From the NCBI RefSeq assembly GCF_013423785.1, contig NZ_CP058952.1, positions 1,178,001 through 1,242,000 of the forward strand: DNA of 64,000 nt, read 5' to 3'. This DNA comes from Chitinibacter fontanus. Lineage in GTDB: Bacteria; Pseudomonadota; Gammaproteobacteria; Burkholderiales; Chitinibacteraceae. The notes under the pieces are model-generated. The model saw nothing but the letters and a program-made list of their open reading frames with translations, did not search any database and had not been told where the DNA came from. This document shows, in pieces, positions 56,725 to 64,000 of the stretch. Position numbers and translations under genes: made by a program. Every line of letters begins with the position of its first letter. Within the stretch, counting starts at the first letter, position 1.

Positions 56725-58101
56725 TTAATCCTCATCCTGACAAATTCCTAGCCGATCTAGACGATAACGCATGCTGCGGAATGTAATGCCTAATAATTTG
56801 GCAGCTTGAGTGCGATTGAAGTTGGTTTTATCCAGCGCGGCCATAATGGCGGCTTTTTCCACCCGATCCAGATAATCCTGCAGCGGATAAGTATCCCCCA
56901 GATTGGCGGCTTGCGCCTCGGCCTTGTCCGCAGTCGACTGCTGGATATGCAAGTCTTCGGCATAAATATGCAGGCCATCAGATAAAGCAAGCGCGCGCTC
57001 GAGCAGGTTTTCTAATTCACGGACATTGCCCGGAAAATCATAGCGCCGCAGGGCTTGCAAAGCGTCCGCCTGTAAAACAGGCGCATCCATATTGTGCCGT
57101 TGCGCGATTTTTTTGAGCACAGCTTGCGCAATCAACAAAACATCCTCGCCCATTTCTCGCAGAGGTGGCATTTTGAGCTCGATGACATTGAGGCGGTAAT
57201 ACAAATCCTGCCGGAAACGCCCTTCTTCAACGCATTTAGCCAGGCTCTGATGGGTGGCCGAGATAATCCGCACATCCACATCAACCTCGCTCACGCCCCC
57301 CACTTGCCGCACTTTGCGTTCCTGAATGGCGCGCAGCAATTTCACCTGCATGGGCAACGGTAAATCGGCAACTTCATCCAAAAACAAAGTGCCACCATCT
57401 GCGGCCTGAAAAAAACCATCGCGGTCTTCAGTTGCGCCGGTGAACGCGCCTTTACGATAGCCAAAGAACTCGCTTTCCATTAAGTTTTCTGGGATCGCAC
57501 CGCAGTTCACGGCAATAAATGGTTTATCTCCACGTGCAGATTTGGCGTGGATCAACCGTGCAGCACGCTCTTTACCCGAACCCGACTCACCAGTGATATA
57601 CACAGGCGCCAGATTGCGCGCTAATTTATCCACTAATCCCAGCACATGCAGCAATGCAGGTGATGAGCCCAGTAATTGACTGCCAGCAGCCACCGAATTA
57701 CTAGCCGGCTCACTGGTCTGCTCGAGTTTGAGCGCTGATTTCACCAGAGTACGCAATTGCTCTAATGAAACGGGCTTGGCCAGATAATCAAAGGCGCCCG
57801 CTTTAAGCGCAGCAATCGCATTATTGGTACTGCCATAGGCCGTTAAGATCGCAATGGGCACATCTAGTCGATGAGTTTGAATATGCTGTACCAGTTCCAG
57901 ACCTTCGCCATCAGTCATGCGCATATCAGAGAGGCAAAGATCAAAACGTTGCGCATCCAGTTGCTTCTTGGCGACGGTAACACTATTGGCTTTAACCACA
58001 TCCAACCCCATTTTTAATAGGGTAAGTTCAAGCAAATCGGCCAAGTCAGTTTCATCATCGACCACCAATACGCGTGGCAATACTTTAGATTTTTTGGCCA
58101 T
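56725..58101 (-). CDS. pilR: Sigma54-dependent response regulator PilR
   Basis: A response regulator of about 458 residues. It has a receiver domain (about 8-120) with acceptor Asp59 (LCLSDMRM), an AAA+ domain (about 145-375) with GESGSGKE and the sigma54-contact loop GAFTGA, and a Fis-type HTH at the C-terminus (FNRTQAAKLLGI). In type IV pilus bacteria PilR with sigma54 activates pilA. ATG 58101 (MAKKSKVLPRVL) is chosen; the frame continues to ATG 58173 inside pilS. It overlaps pilS by 17 bp. Confidence 0.93.
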   Translation of the reverse strand: MAKKSKVLPRVLVVDDETDLADLLELTLLKMGLDVVKANSVTVAKKQLDAQRFDLCLSDMRMTDGEGLELVQHIQTHRLDVPIAILTAYGSTNNAIAALKAGAFDYLAKPVSLEQLRTLVKSALKLEQTSEPASNSVAAGSQLLGSSPALLHVLGLVDKLARNLAPVYITGESGSGKERAARLIHAKSARGDKPFIAVNCGAIPENLMESEFFGYRKGAFTGATEDRDGFFQAADGGTLFLDEVADLPLPMQVKLLRAIQERKVRQVGGVSEVDVDVRIISATHQSLAKCVEEGRFRQDLYYRLNVIELKMPPLREMGEDVLLIAQAVLKKIAQRHNMDAPVLQADALQALRRYDFPGNVRELENLLERALALSDGLHIYAEDLHIQQSTADKAEAQAANLGDTYPLQDYLDRVEKAAIMAALDKTNFNRTQAAKLLGITFRSMRYRLDRLGICQDED

Positions 58102-59668
58102 CGGTATATCCAAATACAATACGGAAGCAAGCACCGCCAGACGGTGGTGAAATATATTCAAGTAAAGCGCCATTGGCCGCGCAAATTTCGCGTGCGATGT
58201 ACAAGCCTAGGCCAGTTCCTTTACTTTCGGTGGTAAAAAACGGCTCAAACAGCTGTGATTGCGCATCAGCCGGTACTGGCGGGCCATCATTTAACACATC
58301 CAGCACCCAGAAATCATGCTGTCGTGTCACAAGCAACTGCAAGCTCCCCGCTTGCTGACTGCAATATCGCCAGCCATTACGCGCCAAATTCCACAACACC
58401 TGTTGCAAATGGCCGGAATCAAAGCGAATCAACACCTGTGGATCACATTCAATACTCATGGGCACTTTGGTTTTTTCTTGCAGCACAAATTGCTCATTAA
58501 ATGTCACCAACCATTCGGCGAGTTTAATGTCCTGCCGTTTTACACGATCGCGCCGATTCAGCTCCAATACATCCTTTACCATGCGCTCCAGGCGCTGACT
58601 ATTGTCGGTAATGATGCGCGTTAATTTCTGCAAATACGGACTATCAATTGCGTCTTCTTGCAGTAATTCAGCAGCGTGGCTAATCGCCCCCAGAGGATTA
58701 CGAATTTCATGCGCCAGATTGGCAGTTAGCCGCCCTAACGCCGCCAATTTCAGTTGCTGAGCTTCACGACGCAAACGGGCCATGTCCTCCAGATAAATCA
58801 ACACATTACCATTGCCTTCGGTACTCAGCGGTACAAATCTGGCCCGCAAGGTATTGCGCCCATCTGCGGTCTGCACTAGCTCAGTGGCAACGCCATGCTG
58901 AGCCCGCCAGCGCGCCAGTGGAGCGGCCAACTCAGGAATATCCGCCGCCAGCGCAGAACCAATCTCCGGCCGCAAGCCTGTTACCCGCACCGCCTGCTCA
59001 TTATATTGACGAATCAAATCCTGCTCATCGACAACAAATACGCCATCCGAGACATCTTGCAAAATCCGCTCGTTCACCTGCGCCAAATTAGCTAAATCAA
59101 TGCTGCGCTGCTCGGCAAGCACCCGATTTTCTTCCGCGTAGCGTGACAGGCGAAAAGCCAACCAAGCAACCGCAAAACTCGCGATCGACAGCAAAGCGGT
59201 CGACATTGGGCTAATTTCAGCTGCATCTCCCTGCACATAAGACCAACTCAGCTGCAGCAGCAGGGCAATACTGGCCATAGAGGCATGAAACAAGCTCATT
59301 CGCCCGCGAGCAATCAGCCCCGCGGCGGCCAGATAAGGCAACAGTAAAATGCCTAAGCCACTTTTGATGCCACCGCCCAAATGCATCAGACTGACGATCA
59401 TTAACACATCGACCATCACCTGCAGCGATAACTGCAAGTCAAAACGTGGCCAGCGTTTAGCGATACCCCAAGTAAACAGCAACGCAAACAGGGTGTACGA
59501 ACCCAGAATCCCGGCCACCACCACCAACTCTTTAGAATCAGCCAAGGGGCTGCGGGTGAGCGTAAAAATCCCCACCATCAGACCAATAATGGTCAGCAAA
59601 CGAAAAACATTAAAGAAAGCCAAGGAGCGCCACAGCGCCTCGCTGATACTGCGACTATTTTGAGTCAT
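58085..59668 (-). CDS. pilS: PilS-type sensor histidine kinase
   Basis: A sensor of about 527 residues with around six N-terminal helices (about 20-185), a PAS-like domain (about 195-300) and a kinase core with His320 (NLAHEIRNPLGA) and a HATPase end (GTGLGLYIAREI). The polytopic N-terminus and linkage to PilR fit PilS, which senses PilA in the membrane. The start is ATG 59668 or ATG 59680; neither has a ribosome-binding site, and the second directly follows the U-run of the rppH terminator. Confidence 0.9.
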   Translation of the reverse strand: MTQNSRSISEALWRSLAFFNVFRLLTIIGLMVGIFTLTRSPLADSKELVVVAGILGSYTLFALLFTWGIAKRWPRFDLQLSLQVMVDVLMIVSLMHLGGGIKSGLGILLLPYLAAAGLIARGRMSLFHASMASIALLLQLSWSYVQGDAAEISPMSTALLSIASFAVAWLAFRLSRYAEENRVLAEQRSIDLANLAQVNERILQDVSDGVFVVDEQDLIRQYNEQAVRVTGLRPEIGSALAADIPELAAPLARWRAQHGVATELVQTADGRNTLRARFVPLSTEGNGNVLIYLEDMARLRREAQQLKLAALGRLTANLAHEIRNPLGAISHAAELLQEDAIDSPYLQKLTRIITDNSQRLERMVKDVLELNRRDRVKRQDIKLAEWLVTFNEQFVLQEKTKVPMSIECDPQVLIRFDSGHLQQVLWNLARNGWRYCSQQAGSLQLLVTRQHDFWVLDVLNDGPPVPADAQSQLFEPFFTTESKGTGLGLYIAREICAANGALLEYISPPSGGACFRIVFGYTDGQKI

Positions 59669-59679
59669 CGATTTACACA

Positions 59680-59708
59680 TAAAAAAACGGGTAGCAATCG
59701 CCACCCGT
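59680..59708 (-). terminator. Rho-independent terminator of rppH
   Basis: The stem ACGGGTAGC / GCCACCCGT (59687-59695, 59700-59708) has one mismatch and a 4-nt loop. On the minus strand it is followed by seven T. It lies between rppH and pilS, almost touching the pilS start. Confidence 0.8.
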
Positions 59709-59712
59709 TATT

Positions 59713-60216
59713 TCAATTCCCACCGAACAGCGGCGGATCTTGAGTCTGGCCAATATAGCGCGCCAGCTCACCCAATGCTGCTTCATAAACGCCACGTTTA
59801 AATTCGATCACCGCTTCCAGTGGCGACCAATATTCATTCCAGCGCCATGCATCAAATTCAGGATGCGTTGTCTTGCGCAAGCACACGTCAGAATCACGTC
59901 CGACCAGCCGCAACAAGAACCAGATCTGCTTTTGACCTTTATAGGTACCGCGCCATTCGCGGCGCACCCAGTTAGTCGGCACATCATATTTTACCCAATC
60001 CCGCGTCCGACCGACGATTTCAACATGCTCCGGCAATAGGCCAACTTCTTCTGCCAACTCGCGGAACATGGCTTGCTCAGGGGTTTCCCCCTGCTTGATA
60101 CCACCCTGCGGGAACTGCCATGAGTGCTCGCGCACCCGTTTGCCCCAAAACACTTGGTTTTGGCGGTTTACAATGATGATGCCGACGTTTGGCCGATAGC
60201 CGTCACGGTCGAGCAT
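59713..60216 (-). CDS. rppH: RNA pyrophosphohydrolase RppH
   Basis: A 167-residue Nudix hydrolase that removes pyrophosphate from mRNA 5' ends, starting decay. The Nudix box is [20 protein letters not shown] at 38-57. The N-terminal [19 protein letters not shown] and the WVKYDVP block match the RppH family. It is followed by a strong terminator. Confidence 0.96.
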   Translation of the reverse strand: MLDRDGYRPNVGIIIVNRQNQVFWGKRVREHSWQFPQGGIKQGETPEQAMFRELAEEVGLLPEHVEIVGRTRDWVKYDVPTNWVRREWRGTYKGQKQIWFLLRLVGRDSDVCLRKTTHPEFDAWRWNEYWSPLEAVIEFKRGVYEAALGELARYIGQTQDPPLFGGN

Positions 60217-60354
60217 AAAACTACCTATGTTAAATTTCGTTGATTACCTTAATTTTTTCACATCCCAGCGCTCTTGCAAACCATTATGTGCATTGCAGGA
60301 AGACTTAACGCCTCTGTTTGGCACAAAAGCATCGCTTTGCGCGGGGATCATCAT

Positions 60355-61143
60355 TTAGATAAACAAGCGTCGGTCGTTATGTGGGTTCATTTGCGCCAAA
60401 TCGCTGACAAACTCGCCAAATTCCAAGCCATATTTTTCTTCTAACTTCTTGGCTTTATCGGCCAAACGTTCCCATTGTGGGCTGTTCTGACCGCGCATAA
60501 ACGCAAACGCAATCACATTGCCTTTCTGCCGTGCTGGCAAGCACAACAATCGGCCATCAAAAATTTCGGCGATTTGCGCGCAATATTGGCTAAATTTGCG
60601 ATCAATACTCCATAAATTCACTGCCAACACGCCGTTATCGGTGAGCTTGTTTTTGCAGGCTTGGAAGAAATCAGCATTCGCTAGTGGCGCAGCAATCCCG
60701 GTCGACGAATACGCGTCCATCATAATCATATCGACCGAATCATCTTCCATGCCATACACATGCGCCGCGCCGTCGGCGGTCAACACAGATAAGCGTTCAT
60801 CGTCAGGCGGCAGGAAGAACATACTGCGCGCCACGTTCACCACTTGCTGGTGTAACTCAACGCAGGTCAGCTTGGTTTCGGGCAGGTATTCGTGCACCCA
60901 TTTGGCAATCGAGCCACCGCCCAAACCGATTAGCAGCATGTCTTTGGGTGGATCAAGAAACAGCAGGCTGCCAAATACGCAGCGTGAATAGGCCAATAGC
61001 AACTCATTTGGCGCATTTAGTTTCATGGCGCTTTGGGTGTCGTCTTGCCCGAAATGCAGTTTGCGAATGCCGCCTTCTTCCGATACATCGATCACGATGT
61101 CATCGTCATTGGCTTTGGAAAAACGTTTAGAGCGAAACAGCAT
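60355..61143 (-). CDS. Spermidine synthase-like protein
   Basis: A 262-residue Rossmann-fold protein of the spermidine/spermine synthase family. The SAM-site block is LLIGLGGGSIAKWVHEYLP and ends TCVELHQQVV; DAYSSTGIA stands where aminopropyltransferases have the catalytic acidic D-x-x-D region. The pattern differs from classical SpeE, so it may not make polyamines. Its start overlaps the ttcA stop by 1 bp. No SpeD-like gene is present. Confidence 0.82.
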   Translation of the reverse strand: MLFRSKRFSKANDDDIVIDVSEEGGIRKLHFGQDDTQSAMKLNAPNELLLAYSRCVFGSLLFLDPPKDMLLIGLGGGSIAKWVHEYLPETKLTCVELHQQVVNVARSMFFLPPDDERLSVLTADGAAHVYGMEDDSVDMIMMDAYSSTGIAAPLANADFFQACKNKLTDNGVLAVNLWSIDRKFSQYCAQIAEIFDGRLLCLPARQKGNVIAFAFMRGQNSPQWERLADKAKKLEEKYGLEFGEFVSDLAQMNPHNDRRLFI

Positions 61144-62096
61144 TATTCGTCGCCCCCGCAGCCACTATCGAGCGGTTTAGTCGCAAAAATCGAAATGCGG
61201 CTAGGGTCTTTAAATTCTTCTTTATCGAACGCCTTATCCCCGTCTTCGCGTGGCGTACCGTCAGCTTTGGCGCCAACAAAGTCATAGATTTTCGGATCGT
61301 TCAAGTGCGAAGGCACGACATTACAGGTGGCGGAAAACATCGTTTCCAAACGACCCGGGAAACGTTTATCCCAATCGCGCAACATATCGCCCACCACTTG
61401 GCGCTGCAAATTCGGCTGCGAGCCACACAGATTGCACGGAATAATCGGGAATTCTTTCGCGATCGCGTATTTTTCGATGTCTTTTTCTTTGCAATAGGCC
61501 AGCGGGCGAATCACCATGTGCTTGCCGTCGTCCGACACCAGTTTCGGTGGCATGCCTTTGAGCTTTCCGCCGTAGAACATATTCAAAAACAGCGTCGCCA
61601 AAATATCGTCACGGTGGTGGCCTAAGGCAATTTTGGTCGCGCCCAGCTCGTCGGCTACGCGGTACAAAATGCCACGGCGCAAACGTGAACACAGGCTGCA
61701 CGTCGTTTTGCCCGGCTCGATCACGCGAGTCACAATCGAATAGGTGTCTTCCTCGACGATGCGGTATTCAACGCCAATTTTGCTCAGATACTCTGGCAGT
61801 ACATGCTCAGGAAAACCCGGCTGCTTCTGGTCGAGATTGACCGCGACAATCGAAAAATTAATCGGTGCTGATTTTTGCAGGCTGAGCAAAATATCGAGCA
61901 TCGTGTAGCTGTCTTTGCCGCCTGACAAACACACCATCACCCGATCGCCCTCTTCGATCATATTGAAATGATTGATCGCATCGCCCACATTGTGGCGCAG
62001 GCGTTTGGCGAGTTTGTTGAAATTGTATTGCTGCTTTTTGTCAGCTTCAGTTTGCCGCGCTTGCTCAGCGTCGGCAGAAATCAGGGTATCGGTCAT
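61143..62096 (-). CDS. ttcA: tRNA 2-thiocytidine biosynthesis protein TtcA
   Basis: A 317-residue enzyme forming 2-thiocytidine at tRNA position 32. The PP-loop is SGGKDSYT, and the [4Fe-4S] cysteines are in [10 protein letters not shown] and CNLCGSQ. The C-terminus is longer than in E. coli (Cys/Gly-rich DSGCGGDE end). A stable 10-bp hairpin sits 8 nt upstream of the start. It overlaps the following gene by 1 bp. Confidence 0.96.
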   Translation of the reverse strand: MTDTLISADAEQARQTEADKKQQYNFNKLAKRLRHNVGDAINHFNMIEEGDRVMVCLSGGKDSYTMLDILLSLQKSAPINFSIVAVNLDQKQPGFPEHVLPEYLSKIGVEYRIVEEDTYSIVTRVIEPGKTTCSLCSRLRRGILYRVADELGATKIALGHHRDDILATLFLNMFYGGKLKGMPPKLVSDDGKHMVIRPLAYCKEKDIEKYAIAKEFPIIPCNLCGSQPNLQRQVVGDMLRDWDKRFPGRLETMFSATCNVVPSHLNDPKIYDFVGAKADGTPREDGDKAFDKEEFKDPSRISIFATKPLDSGCGGDE

Positions 62097-62104
62097 GAAA
62101 TGCG

Positions 62105-62129
62105 CACGGGGCTCGGTAAGAGCCCCGTG
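62105..62129 (-). promoter_or_regulatory. Strong hairpin just upstream of the ttcA start
   Basis: CACGGGGCTC (62105-62114) pairs with GAGCCCCGTG (62120-62129), with a 5-nt loop. It lies 8 nt before the ttcA ATG with no T-run after it, so it is unlikely to be a plain terminator. It could block ribosome access. Confidence 0.55.
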
Positions 62130-62202
62130 ATAGGTGATTGAATTGGCGACGATTTTACCGCAAATCAGACCTTACGTCGCGCCTTTCGGCGCGGTTGAAG
62201 TG

Positions 62203-62940
62203 CTACAAAACGATGCTGCGCCCACCATCCACCGGCAAAATCACGCCAGTCAGGTACGGCGCTTCGAGCAGAAAATAAATCGCTTGCGCCAAATCATCAG
62301 GCTGGCCAATACGCCCCATTGGTATCGACCCCAAAATCTCTTCTTGTTTATCTTGGGTGAATATACCCCCTTCATCGGGCCAGATGTTTGCGCCGGGAGC
62401 AACCGCGTTGACGCGCACAGCGGGCGCTAATTCGCGCGCCAGCGATTTGCTCATCGCCACCAAGCCGGCTTTAGCAACGGTGTACAAAGTATGCAAAGGA
62501 AAAGGCCGTTCGACATGAATATCGACGATGCTAATAATTGCGCCGCCGGTTTCGCGCAGCGCCGGGGTCGCGGCTTGCGATAAAAACAGCGGGGCTTTCA
62601 AGTTCGAGCCGAGTAAATCGAGCCAAGCGGCCTCGGTAAATTCGCCCACGGGCGTCGGGAAAAACGATGAGGCATTATTGATCAACGCATCGAGCCGACC
62701 AAACTGCGCTAGCGCGGCGTTGACTAGCTCGGGCAAACGCTCGGTTTGCAATAAGTCGAGCTGAAACAGCGCCACCGAATCGGCGCGGATGGCATTGAGT
62801 TCATCGGCCAAGGCCTGCGCCTGCTCCGCCGAGGCGCGGTAATGCAATAACACCCGCCAGCCACGCGCATGCAAATAGCGCACAATGCCTGCGCCCACCC
62901 GCTTGGCCCCGCCAGTAATCAATACGACTTTATTATCCAC
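62203..62940 (-). CDS. Pteridine reductase / FolM-like short-chain dehydrogenase
   Basis: A 245-residue SDR enzyme. The NADPH motif is TGGAKRVG and the active-site block is YTVAKAG. The sequence GGAKRVGAGIVRYLHARGW and SIVDIHVERPFPLH, shown in part as IHVERPFPLH, are typical of pteridine reductases (dihydrofolate/dihydromonapterin). No other folate gene lies nearby. It is divergent from the MidA-family gene, with only 54 bp between. Confidence 0.85.
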   Translation of the reverse strand: MDNKVVLITGGAKRVGAGIVRYLHARGWRVLLHYRASAEQAQALADELNAIRADSVALFQLDLLQTERLPELVNAALAQFGRLDALINNASSFFPTPVGEFTEAAWLDLLGSNLKAPLFLSQAATPALRETGGAIISIVDIHVERPFPLHTLYTVAKAGLVAMSKSLARELAPAVRVNAVAPGANIWPDEGGIFTQDKQEEILGSIPMGRIGQPDDLAQAIYFLLEAPYLTGVILPVDGGRSIVL

Positions 62941-62994
62941 TTGCTCACACCACCCATTACAATAGCGTTTTTGTTCGATTTAACCGCCCGCATC

Positions 62995-64000
62995 ATGACC
63001 CAAGCCCAACTACCAGCCCCATCCGCCGACGCGCTCGCTGCCAGCGAACAACTTTGTCAGCACATTCGCCAGCAGATTGCGGCACAGGGCGGCTGGCTGC
63101 CATTTGTCGATTATATGCGGCTGGCGCTGTACACGCCGGGTTTGGGCTATTACAGCGGCGGCGCGGCCAAATTTGGCACCGCCGGTGACTTTATCACAGC
63201 GCCGGGGCTTTCCCCGCTGTTTGGTGGTAGTGTGGCGGCAACGATTGCGCATGTTTTGGCGGAAAGCGGCGGGAATATAATTGAGGTGGGCGCAGGCACA
63301 GGCCAATTGGCAGCGCAAATTCTCGCTGAGCTGGAACGACTGGATCAGTTGCCAGCGCAATACGGCATTCTGGAATTATCGGGCGAGCTGCGCGAGCGTC
63401 AATTACAAACACTGCAAACGCTGGTGCCGCATCTGGCCGAGCGCGCGGTGTGGCTGGAAACTTTGCCAAGCGAGTTTGTCGGCGTGATTGTCGGTAATGA
63501 AGTGCTCGATGCGATGCCTTGTGAAGTCATTCAACTGAACGATGGCGCATGGCAACGGCGTGGCATTGTGGTCAATGACGAGGGTTTTGCGTGGGAAAAC
63601 CGCGCGCTCGATCCAATCAAAGACGCTGCGATTTTGGCCACCTGCGCACGCTGGCCGCAGATTCCGGGCTATACCAGCGAAATTCAAATCGAAGCGCAAG
63701 GCTTTATCAAAGCGCTATCCAATAGCCTGCAACGCGGCATGATTTTAATGCTCGATTATGGCTTTCCAGCCGGCGAGTTTTACCACCCGGAGCGCAGCAT
63801 GGGCACACTGATCGGTCATTATCGCCATCACACCGTGCACGATGTATTTCATTATCCGGGGCTGACTGATCTCACTTGCCATATCGACTTTTCGGCGATG
63901 TATAGCGCCGCAGAGCAATCTGGACTTGCGCTAGATGGCTATACATCGCAGGCGAGTTACTTGCTCGATTGTGGCATTCTGGAACGTGCGGCACTGCTCG
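62995..64000 (+). CDS. MidA-family SAM-dependent methyltransferase (right-truncated)
   Basis: About 335 codons from ATG 62995 to the window edge. The MidA/NDUFAF7 (DUF185) family markers are FITAPGLSPLFGG, the SAM loop VGAGTGQLA and the diagnostic GNEVLDAMPCEV; MLDYGFPAGEFYHPER also fits. The eukaryotic homologue methylates an arginine of respiratory complex I; bacterial roles are not clear. Only the C-terminus is missing. Confidence 0.9.
   Translation, partial: MTQAQLPAPSADALAASEQLCQHIRQQIAAQGGWLPFVDYMRLALYTPGLGYYSGGAAKFGTAGDFITAPGLSPLFGGSVAATIAHVLAESGGNIIEVGAGTGQLAAQILAELERLDQLPAQYGILELSGELRERQLQTLQTLVPHLAERAVWLETLPSEFVGVIVGNEVLDAMPCEVIQLNDGAWQRRGIVVNDEGFAWENRALDPIKDAAILATCARWPQIPGYTSEIQIEAQGFIKALSNSLQRGMILMLDYGFPAGEFYHPERSMGTLIGHYRHHTVHDVFHYPGLTDLTCHIDFSAMYSAAEQSGLALDGYTSQASYLLDCGILERAALL

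Overview
The window looks like a piece of chromosome from a chitin-degrading betaproteobacterium of the order Neisseriales, most likely near Chitinibacter or Deefgea. This rests on the gene families: secreted GH18 chitinases with CBM5/12 modules, a GbpA-like chitin LPMO, the glyQ / glyS / gmhB / plsC order, PilSR, and a small H-NS protein of the type with a YxxPxxxxxTWTGRGRxPxW C-terminus. Almost all of it is densely packed chromosomal genes. I saw no integrase, transposase, phage gene, CRISPR array, tRNA or rRNA.

Layout. 1-4.6 kb: two tandem minus-strand chitinase genes (the first cut by the window edge), each behind a long AT-rich leader with matching promoter elements, then a QueD-family gene. 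5.3-10.6 kb: a VanZ-like membrane protein and a complete polyamine ABC operon (potA-potB-potC-substrate-binding protein). 10.8-14.7 kb: an overlapping operon of an HD-GYP protein, an EAL phosphodiesterase and a dGTPase. 14.8-18.4 kb: a phosphoethanolamine-transferase-like protein, a small lipoprotein and the LPMO. 18.6-24.2 kb: glyQ, a lipoprotein, glyS, gmhB, plsC and a YgjP-type metallopeptidase. 24.5-31.6 kb: lytic transglycosylase, RRM protein, D-lactate dehydrogenase, a sensor kinase / FixJ-like regulator pair and yaaA. 31.7-35.7 kb: a small binding protein and a Zrg-like zinc-uptake cluster (DUF3299, DUF2796, ABC ATPase, permease). 36-43.8 kb: a TPR protein and TPR-GGDEF cyclase, a DsbB/DsbA-like pair, a receiver-TPR protein and UvrD. 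43.9-50.7 kb: a 120-bp palindrome, an H-NS family gene and a tetR-MFP-RND-TolC efflux operon with a perfect 22-bp operator. 50.8-64 kb: argB, a CBS protein, a HAD nucleotidase, kup, ampD, an orphan PhnD-like protein, pilSR, rppH, a spermidine-synthase-like protein, ttcA, a pteridine reductase and a truncated MidA-family gene.

How the parts fit together. Secreted chitinases and LPMO attack chitin in concert. The polyamine and zinc importers are separate uptake modules. Several c-di-GMP proteins (HD-GYP, EAL, GGDEF) and PilSR suggest control of surface attachment and type IV pili, a plausible lifestyle link to chitin particles, though that link is inference.

Most notable non-gene signals. (1) The two chitinase leaders share a near-identical promoter, an AATATTGC-N2-CGCA element at the same distance from it, and a far-upstream inverted repeat resembling the GntR-type NagQ operator. 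(2) A 120-bp imperfect palindrome lies just after the H-NS gene. (3) Two strong hairpins without U-tracts lie inside and after the zinc cluster. (4) Degenerate signalling residues occur in the HD-GYP and receiver-TPR proteins. I found no clearly new multi-gene system; the shared chitinase control region is the best candidate for something undescribed.
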